Shown here piece after piece: positions 58,533 through 64,000 of a stretch of DNA of 64,000 nucleotides (positions are counted from its first letter, which is position 1; each line of letters opens with the position of its first letter). The stretch is from Azospirillaceae bacterium (lineage in GTDB: Bacteria; Pseudomonadota; Alphaproteobacteria; Azospirillales; Azospirillaceae). The stretch is taken from NCBI GenBank assembly GCA_035645145.1, contig DASQNC010000047.1, forward strand, positions 1 through 64,000, given 5' to 3'. The notes under the pieces were generated by a model. That model saw only the letters and a list, made by a program, of their open reading frames with translations, was not told the DNA's origin and ran no database searches. The translations under genes and the position numbers were made by a program.

Positions 58533-58901
58533 TTGATCCCCGAGGACGTCCTCAGCTTCATCCGCAGCGCCATCAAATCCGTTTGGGCGCTCGAACTGCT
58601 TCTCCACCTCCACCGCGCCCCGGACCGGTCGTGGGATGCGGAGGCGTTGAGCCTTGAGATGCGAAGCAACCGCGACCTCGTGCAGTCCATCCTGACGACC
58701 TACGAGCAATCGGGACTGGTGGCGGTGGGAAGCGACGGCAAATACACCTACCGGCCGGCGAGCCCGCATCTGGCCGCCGTCGTGGACGAGATCGCAAAGG
58801 CCTACGCGGCAACCCCGCTGACGCTCATCAAGCACATCATCTCGGCGCCGAACGAAAAGATCCAATCGTTCGCGGATGCCTTCAAGTTCAGGACGGATTG
58901 A
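58533..58901 (+). CDS. Winged-helix-like protein of unknown target
   Basis: A 122-aa soluble protein. Residues about 1-75 look like a winged helix: IPEDVLSFIRSAIKSVWALE, a helix-turn-helix around DAEALSLEMRSNRDLVQSIL and a wing VAVGSDGKYTYRP. A helical tail follows (IAKAYAATPLTLIKHIIS). The start is uncertain. The TTG at 58533 has GAGAGA upstream and places the likely first helix at the N-terminus. An ATG at 58479 would add 18 residues that look non-coding. It overlaps the next gene region and is probably coupled to the two small membrane proteins. Confidence 0.72.
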   Translation: MIPEDVLSFIRSAIKSVWALELLLHLHRAPDRSWDAEALSLEMRSNRDLVQSILTTYEQSGLVAVGSDGKYTYRPASPHLAAVVDEIAKAYAATPLTLIKHIISAPNEKIQSFADAFKFRTD

Positions 58902-58906
58902 GTCCG

Positions 58907-59173
58907 ATGCGCAATCCCCAAGCCATCGTTTACCTGCTGTGCTTCGCGGCCAGCGCGCTGTGCCTGACGCTTCTCGTCCGGTCCTACCTGCAGCGACGCG
59001 CCCGGCTCCTGCTCTGGAGTGCGTTGAGCTTCGTGGGTTTGGCCATGAACAACCTGCTGGTCTTCCTCGATCTCATCATCCTGCCGCACATCGACCTGAC
59101 GCCGGCCCGGAGCCTCAGCGCCCTGGCGGCGGTCGGCGTACTTCTCTACGGGTTCATTTGGGACACCGATTGA
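58907..59173 (+). CDS. Small membrane protein, DUF5985 type (first of two)
   Basis: An 88-aa protein with three predicted transmembrane helices (about 6-25, 33-55 and 66-84): IVYLLCFAASALCLTLLVRS, RLLLWSALSFVGLAMNNLLVFLDLIIL and SLSALAAVGVLLYGFIWDTD. Conserved Arg residues sit between helices 1 and 2. No function is known. It starts 5 bases after the winged-helix gene and is followed by a second protein of the same type, which suggests a membrane hetero-complex. Confidence 0.78.
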   Translation: MRNPQAIVYLLCFAASALCLTLLVRSYLQRRARLLLWSALSFVGLAMNNLLVFLDLIILPHIDLTPARSLSALAAVGVLLYGFIWDTD

Positions 59174-59178
59174 GGCCC

Positions 59179-59448
59179 ATGATGCAGCAATACCTGTCCG
59201 GCATGATCACCATGGGCTTTGCCGTCTCCGGCGTGTTCTTCCTGCGCTTCTGGTCCCGGACGCAGGAGAGATTGTTCCTGGCCTTCGCATGCGCGTTCGG
59301 ACTGTTCGCCCTGAACCAGATGCTGGTCGCAATGGCGGACATTCCGCGTGAGGAACAGGGCTGGTTCTACCTGCTGCGGCTGACCGGCTTCGGCCTGATC
59401 ATCGCCGGCATCTGCCTGAAGAATTTCGGCCGCGCCACCCGTCCCTGA
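59179..59448 (+). CDS. Small membrane protein, DUF5985 type (second of two)
   Basis: An 89-aa protein with three transmembrane helices: GMITMGFAVSGVFFLRFW, the Arg-rich turn SRTQERLFLAFACAFGLFALNQMLVAMA and YLLRLTGFGLIIAGICLKNFG. It starts 5 bases after its partner, with GAGG upstream of two adjacent ATGs. The family has no described function. It converges on the histidine kinase gene and shares a terminator with it. Confidence 0.8.
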   Translation: MMQQYLSGMITMGFAVSGVFFLRFWSRTQERLFLAFACAFGLFALNQMLVAMADIPREEQGWFYLLRLTGFGLIIAGICLKNFGRATRP

Positions 59449-59450
59449 AC

Positions 59451-59482
59451 GGCCGGGCATGGCGTATCGACCACGCCCGGCC
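59451..59482. terminator. Bidirectional terminator
   Basis: A 12-bp stem with one mismatch (GGCCGGGCATGG/CCACGCCCGGCC, 8-base loop) between the second DUF5985 gene and the convergent kinase gene, followed by a C run rather than T. Confidence 0.65.
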
Positions 59483-59493
59483 CCCCCTGGCGT

Positions 59494-61605
59494 TCAGTCG
59501 CTGTCGATGGCATTGCGGATGGCGTGGGCCAGTTCGGGCTCACGGTACGGCTTGCCCAGGAAACGCAGGGCCGTCCCGCGGGCTTCGACCGACAGCCGGT
59601 CCGCATAGGCCGATGTCAGCAGCACCCGCAGTCCGGGTTTGCGGCGGACGGCCTCTGCCGCCAGACCGCGGCCGTCGAGTTCGCCCGGCATGGCAAGGTC
59701 CGTGAACAGCAGGTCCACACGCGGCAACCGTTCCAGTGCATCCAGCGCGGTCGCGGCGTTCTCCGCCTCCTCAACGATATACCCCAGGTCCTTCAGGGCA
59801 CTGACGGCCGCAAGCCGTACGCCGGGATCGTCCTCGACCGCCAGCACCACCTCGCCCACGGCGGCCCGCGGCACATCCGTTTCCGGCAGGATTGCGGATG
59901 CGGATGCCGGCACCAGCGCGGCGTCCGCCCGCGGCAGCAGGATGGTGATGGTCGTGCCCCGGCCGACACGGGTGTCGAGCATCAGGTGTCCACCCGACTG
60001 CTTGACGAACCCATAGATGATGCTGAGACCGAGGCCAGATCCGCGGCCCATCTCCTTTGTCGTGAAGAAGGGTTCGAAAACGTGGTCGACGATTTCCGGC
60101 GGGATCCCTTCGCCCGTGTCGGACACACTCAAGGACACGTATTCGCCCGGGGTCACGTCGACGTAGCGGGCACGGTCCTCGTCGCCGAGGCGCACGTTGG
60201 ATGTCGCAATGCGCAACGTGCCGCCGCGCGGCATCGCGTCCCGGGCGTTCACCACCAGGTTGAGCAGCGCGGACTCCACCTGCGTCGGATCGGCCGACGT
60301 CAGCCAAAGCTCCTGGCCGCAGTCGATCGAAAGCTCGATCTCCTCGCCCAGCACGCGGCGGACCATGTCCGCCACCGCGATCACCAGATCATTCAGATCC
60401 ACTGCCTTCGGCTGGAGCGGCTGCCGCCGCGCAAAGGCCAGGAGCTGTCGGGTGAGGTCGGCACAGCGGGTGGCCCCCTCCAACGCCATTTCCACCTGGC
60501 GCAGCGAGCGTGCGTCCTCGGCCAGGGCCTTGCGCAGCCGGTCCAGGTTGATGGTGACGACCGTCAGCATGTTGTTGAAATCGTGGGCGATGCCGCCGGT
60601 CAGCTTGCCGATCGCTTCCATCTTCTGGGCCAGGACCAATTGCTGCTCCAGGCGCCGGCGTTCGCTGACATCCAGCAGCGTTCCCAGGATTTCCTTGGGC
60701 TGGTCGTTGTCATCGCGCACCAGAACCGCCTGATCCAGCAGGAAGCGGTATTGCTCGTCCGCGCATCGCCAGCGGTATTCGACCGAGAGCGATCCGGTGG
60801 TTCCCAGCCGCTCAAAGCTCCCCAGGACGCGGTCGCGGTCCTCCGGGTGGATGCGGTCGGCCCATAGGCCGGGCGTGTCCTGGAACCGTTGGGCGGGGAA
60901 GCCGGTGATCCCCTCGATGTTGCCGCCGACGAATTGCGGCGACAGCAGCAGATCCCCCACCAATCCGGCATACAGAGCGATGGGCAGGGAGCGGATGATG
61001 ACCCCCTGGCGCTCCTCGCTCCGGCGCAAGGCCTGTTCGGCGACGATCTTTTCCGTGCGGACGCGGAAATATTCCCGCAGCAATGCCTGTTCCTGCTCGG
61101 CCTTGCGGGTCACCTCCTGCGTCTTCTCGAACAGGTCGACGAAGACCGTCACCTTGGACTTGAGGATCAGGGGCTCGACCGGTTTGAAGACGTAGTCGAC
61201 CGCCCCCATCGCGTAGCCGCGCAGCATGTGCGCGTCGTCCTTGTTGACCGCCGTCAGGAAGATGATGGGCACACGGCGGGACCGTTCGCGTGAACGAACG
61301 AGCGAGGCCGTCTCATACCCATCCATGCCCGGCATGAACACATCCAGCAGGATGACGGCGAAGTCGTCGGCGAGCAGGCGCTTCAACGCCTCCTCGCCCG
61401 ACCGGGCCTTCACCACCTCGCCGACATCGGCCAGGACCTCTTCCATCGCGAAGAGGTTGCGCTCGTCGTCGTCGACCAGAAGAATGCGGGCACGCCGGGC
61501 CGCAGCCGGGATCATCCCCCCGCGATCCAAACCGGGCGACTGCGCCTCATCAAACCCGGTGGACACAGGTGTCGGACCCTGCGGCGTCCGTTGCAACCCC
61601 ACCAT
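59494..61605 (-). CDS. Soluble hybrid histidine kinase (receiver-PAS-HisKA-ATPase-receiver)
   Basis: A 703-aa protein without membrane segments. It has an N-terminal receiver (about 38-155; LLVDDDERN, Asp in [11 protein letters not shown], Lys in FKPVEP), a coiled coil, and a PAS domain (about 215-325; [26 protein letters not shown]). A HisKA of the [11 protein letters not shown] type and an ATPase domain follow ([26 protein letters not shown]). A second receiver (about 585-700; AVEDD, Asp in FTDLAMPG) ends it. The first receiver can take phosphate from another kinase, so it may sit in the middle of a relay. Its ATG lies 3 bases after the stop of the upstream kinase gene, so the two are made together. 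Confidence 0.93.
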   Translation of the reverse strand: MVGLQRTPQGPTPVSTGFDEAQSPGLDRGGMIPAAARRARILLVDDDERNLFAMEEVLADVGEVVKARSGEEALKRLLADDFAVILLDVFMPGMDGYETASLVRSRERSRRVPIIFLTAVNKDDAHMLRGYAMGAVDYVFKPVEPLILKSKVTVFVDLFEKTQEVTRKAEQEQALLREYFRVRTEKIVAEQALRRSEERQGVIIRSLPIALYAGLVGDLLLSPQFVGGNIEGITGFPAQRFQDTPGLWADRIHPEDRDRVLGSFERLGTTGSLSVEYRWRCADEQYRFLLDQAVLVRDDNDQPKEILGTLLDVSERRRLEQQLVLAQKMEAIGKLTGGIAHDFNNMLTVVTINLDRLRKALAEDARSLRQVEMALEGATRCADLTRQLLAFARRQPLQPKAVDLNDLVIAVADMVRRVLGEEIELSIDCGQELWLTSADPTQVESALLNLVVNARDAMPRGGTLRIATSNVRLGDEDRARYVDVTPGEYVSLSVSDTGEGIPPEIVDHVFEPFFTTKEMGRGSGLGLSIIYGFVKQSGGHLMLDTRVGRGTTITILLPRADAALVPASASAILPETDVPRAAVGEVVLAVEDDPGVRLAAVSALKDLGYIVEEAENAATALDALERLPRVDLLFTDLAMPGELDGRGLAAEAVRRKPGLRVLLTSAYADRLSVEARGTALRFLGKPYREPELAHAIRNAIDSD

Positions 61606-61608
61606 CGG

Positions 61609-64000
61609 TCATTCGCCTGCCGGCATTGAAACGCCCACCTCTTCCCATGTGCCGTCGATCACCTTCGGCGACTTCGACGACCGCGCGATCCAGACACGCA
61701 GTAGCGAAAGCAGGAGATCGATGTCCACGGGTTTGGCGACATAATCCGAAGCGCCGGCCTCTATGCACTTCTGGCGGTCTCCCTTCATCGCCTTTGCCGT
61801 CACCGCAATCAGCGGCACGTCCTTGAGATGGTCGTGGCGCCGGATTTCGCGGATCGTCTGGAACCCGTCCATCTCGGGCATCATGATGTCGATCAGGGCG
61901 ACGTCGATGTCCGGCGTGGTGACCAGACGCGATACGCCGTCCCGGCCGTTCTCCGCGTACAGCACCTCGATCCGGTACTGCTCCAGCACGCTGGTCAGCG
62001 AGAAGATGTTCCGGATGTCGTCGTCGACGATCAGGATCTTGCGGCCCTGCAGCGACGGCTCCTTCTGGCGGAGCTGGTTCAGCATCTGACGCCGGTCCTC
62101 GGACAGGTTGGCCACCGTCCGGTGCATGAAGAAGGCCGTCGCATCCACGAGTTCGCCCGGCGTTGCGGCGTCGCGGTGGATGACCGTGCCCTCGTCCAAC
62201 CAGCCGAGACCCGCACCGCGGCGCTCGCCGGCCGGGGAATAGAAGACCACGGGCGGCAGCTCCGACCGCTCCTCCGCATCCAAGCCCTCGAAGATCCTGG
62301 ACGCGACGGAATGCGACGAGGACAGGTTCATCACCACGCAATCGAATGTGCCGGAGCGCAGCATTTCGATGGCGGAACCGTGCTCCTGCACGGCCTCGAT
62401 GTGGATGTCGTCGCCGGCCATCAACTCGGCGACCTTCTTGCGCTGGACGTTATCGGTATCGACCAGGAGCACATGGCGCAGCCGGCGTTCGACGAACCCC
62501 ATCAGCTTGTCGAAGACCGCCCGCAGATCCTCCAACTCCGCCGGCTTCCGGATGAAGCCGAAAGCCCCCATCTCGAGCGTCCGCTGCCGTTCGCTGCCGC
62601 CCGAGACGATTTGCACCGGGATATGGCGGGTCTGCGGATCGCGCTTCAGCATGTCCAACAGCGCCCACCCGTCGATGTCGGCCAAGCCCAGGTCGAGGGT
62701 GATGGCATCCGGCCGGAACTTCTTGGCCAGCGACAGGGTGGCGGCGCCCGACGTGCTGACCACTCCCTTGAAGCCCCGCTCGCGTGCGAGGTCCAACAGG
62801 ATGATGCCGAACTTCACGTCGTCCTCGATGATCAGGAGGACCCGGTCGCCCAGGCGGATGGTTTCGCGGTCGTCCTGTATCTCCAACGGCGCCACCAGCG
62901 CGATGCCAACGTCGGCACCGCCGTTGACGTAGCGGGCGGGTGTTCCCGCCGAAGCCGCGGGCTCGACCACCGGCACGAAGTCCAACGGCAGGTACAAGGT
63001 GAAGGTGCTGCCCGCCCCCGGCTTGCTGACGACCTGGATTTCGCCACCCAGAAGGCGCGCGATCTCGCGGCTGATCGACAGGCCGAGGCCGGTGCCGCCG
63101 TACTTGCGGCTGGTGGTGCCGTCGGCCTGCTGGAATGCCTCGAAGATCAGCTTCTGCTTGTCCTCGGGAATGCCGATTCCAGTGTCGGTGACGGCAATGG
63201 ACAGCGCCCGCGTTGCCGCCTTCAGGACGGGGTGCGACGGGTTCCAGCCCGACGCCACGGCCCGCACATCCAGTGTGACGCCACCTTGTTTGGTGAACTT
63301 GAAGGCGTTCGACAGCAGGTTGAGCACGATCTGCTGCAGGCGCTTCTCGTCCGTCTTGATCACCTCGGGCACGCCGTCGTGATAGCGGATATTGAACTTC
63401 AACCCTTTGTCGTTGGCGATCTGGTTGAAGGTCCGCTCCATGTGCTGGCGCAGGTTGGCCATCGGCATCTCGCCCAGCTCGATGGTCACGGTGCCGGACT
63501 CGATCTTCGAAAGGTCGAGGATGTCGTTGATGAGCGACAGCAGATCCGAACCCGCGGCGTTGATGGAACGGGCGAACTCCATCTGCTTGTCGGTCAGATT
63601 GCCCAGCGGGTTGTCGGCCAGGAGCTTGCTCAGGATCAGCAGGCTGTTCAGCGGCGTCCGCAGCTCGTGGGACATGTTGGCCAGGAACTCGGACTTGTAC
63701 TTGGAGGTCAGCGCAAGCTGCTCGGCCTTCTCCTCCAGCGCCCGGCGGGCCATTTCGATTTCGAGGTTCTTCGCCTCGACCTGCTTCTTCTCGTTGGACA
63801 GGAGCTGCGCCTTTTCCTGCAACTCCTCGTTGGTCCGGCGCAGCTCCTCCTGCTTGCGCTGCAGCTCCTCCTGCTGACTTTGCAGCTCGGTCGTCAGAAG
63901 CTGGGACTGCTTCAGCAGACCCTCGGTGCGCATGGTAGCGGCGATCGTGTTCAACACGATGCCCACCGACTCCATGAGCTGGTCCAGGAAGAGCTGGTGG
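61609..64000 (-). CDS. Large hybrid histidine kinase with three receiver-like domains (5' end outside the window)
   Basis: The visible 797 residues start near the end of what looks like a GAF-type domain. A long Gln/Glu-rich coiled coil follows (LQSQQEELQRKQEELRRTNE). The HisKA domain has the acceptor in LANMSHELRTPLNSLL, and the ATPase domain has LNLLSNAFKFT, DTGIGI and GTGLGLSIS. Then come three receiver-like domains. The first (LLIIEDD, Asp in TLDLGLADIDG) and third (LIVDDDIRN, Asp in LIDIMMPEMDG, Lys in VAKPVD) look active. In the middle one the acceptor Asp is replaced (VVMNLSSS), so it is probably structural. The gene continues past position 64000 and is probably the first of the two-kinase operon. 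Confidence 0.93.
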   Translation of the reverse strand, partial: HQLFLDQLMESVGIVLNTIAATMRTEGLLKQSQLLTTELQSQQEELQRKQEELRRTNEELQEKAQLLSNEKKQVEAKNLEIEMARRALEEKAEQLALTSKYKSEFLANMSHELRTPLNSLLILSKLLADNPLGNLTDKQMEFARSINAAGSDLLSLINDILDLSKIESGTVTIELGEMPMANLRQHMERTFNQIANDKGLKFNIRYHDGVPEVIKTDEKRLQQIVLNLLSNAFKFTKQGGVTLDVRAVASGWNPSHPVLKAATRALSIAVTDTGIGIPEDKQKLIFEAFQQADGTTSRKYGGTGLGLSISREIARLLGGEIQVVSKPGAGSTFTLYLPLDFVPVVEPAASAGTPARYVNGGADVGIALVAPLEIQDDRETIRLGDRVLLIIEDDVKFGIILLDLARERGFKGVVSTSGAATLSLAKKFRPDAITLDLGLADIDGWALLDMLKRDPQTRHIPVQIVSGGSERQRTLEMGAFGFIRKPAELEDLRAVFDKLMGFVERRLRHVLLVDTDNVQRKKVAELMAGDDIHIEAVQEHGSAIEMLRSGTFDCVVMNLSSSHSVASRIFEGLDAEERSELPPVVFYSPAGERRGAGLGWLDEGTVIHRDAATPGELVDATAFFMHRTVANLSEDRRQMLNQLRQKEPSLQGRKILIVDDDIRNIFSLTSVLEQYRIEVLYAENGRDGVSRLVTTPDIDVALIDIMMPEMDGFQTIREIRRHDHLKDVPLIAVTAKAMKGDRQKCIEAGASDYVAKPVDIDLLLSLLRVWIARSSKSPKVIDGTWEEVGVSMPAGE

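Overview
The window is a GC-rich, gene-dense stretch of chromosome from an alphaproteobacterium, most likely of the Rhodospirillales/Azospirillaceae type. The evidence is the very high G+C at third codon positions, the order ruvC-ruvA-ruvB-ybgC-tolQ-tolR-tolA-tolB-pal-cpoB-tilS-ftsH-folP-glmM, the zapA/small-RNA/5-FCL arrangement, the tkt-gap and class I fba genes, and many soluble or membrane histidine kinases. The species assignment is inference. I see no rRNA, tRNA, insertion sequence, CRISPR array or phage gene. Everything looks like resident core genome with small accessory pockets.

Layout. 1-1.2 kb: the C-terminal half of a deiminase-fold protein without a convincing 5' end. 1.2-7.7 kb (minus strand): serC-serA serine biosynthesis, a 569-aa protein of unknown function, a GNAT acetyltransferase and a VOC protein. 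7.8-23 kb (minus strand): the long cell-envelope and DNA-repair block, with yebC-ruvC-ruvA-ruvB-ybgC joined by 1-4 base overlaps, then tolQRAB-pal-cpoB, tilS, ftsH, folP and glmM. 23-27 kb (minus strand): a small secreted coiled-coil protein, a YmdB-type phosphoesterase, 5-FCL, a candidate 6S RNA, zapA, a DUF4164 protein and an EamA transporter. 27-34.5 kb (plus strand): tkt and gap, then a GAF protein and an orphan peptide-type binding protein, then a conserved unknown, class I aldolase and a divergent ThiE-like protein. 34.8-35.6 kb: an RTX protein with a frame break near its start. 35.7-37.7 kb (minus strand): a small lipoprotein, a TIGR02444 protein and a mixed-type phosphofructokinase. 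37.8-40.9 kb (plus strand): a DUF465 protein, purE, purK and an MFS exporter. 40.9-49.2 kb: a membrane hybrid histidine kinase, an FAD amine oxidase, a small unknown plus a histidine-kinase-like protein lacking its phospho-acceptor, an M48 protease, cysteine synthase and argH.

49.3-58.4 kb is a cobalamin locus. A complete B12 riboswitch stands in front of btuB-btuF-btuC-btuD-cobO-cobQ, a tight operon with start/stop overlaps. Behind it lie convergent cbiB and divergent cobC. Together they cover corrinoid import, adenosylation, amidation and attachment of the aminopropanol arm.

58.5-64 kb is a signalling cluster: a winged-helix-like protein and two small three-helix membrane proteins (DUF5985 type) on the plus strand, converging on two large multi-receiver histidine kinases on the minus strand. 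The last of these runs off the window. This cluster, the His-less kinase at 45 kb and the altered aldolase neighbourhood are the parts most worth a second look.
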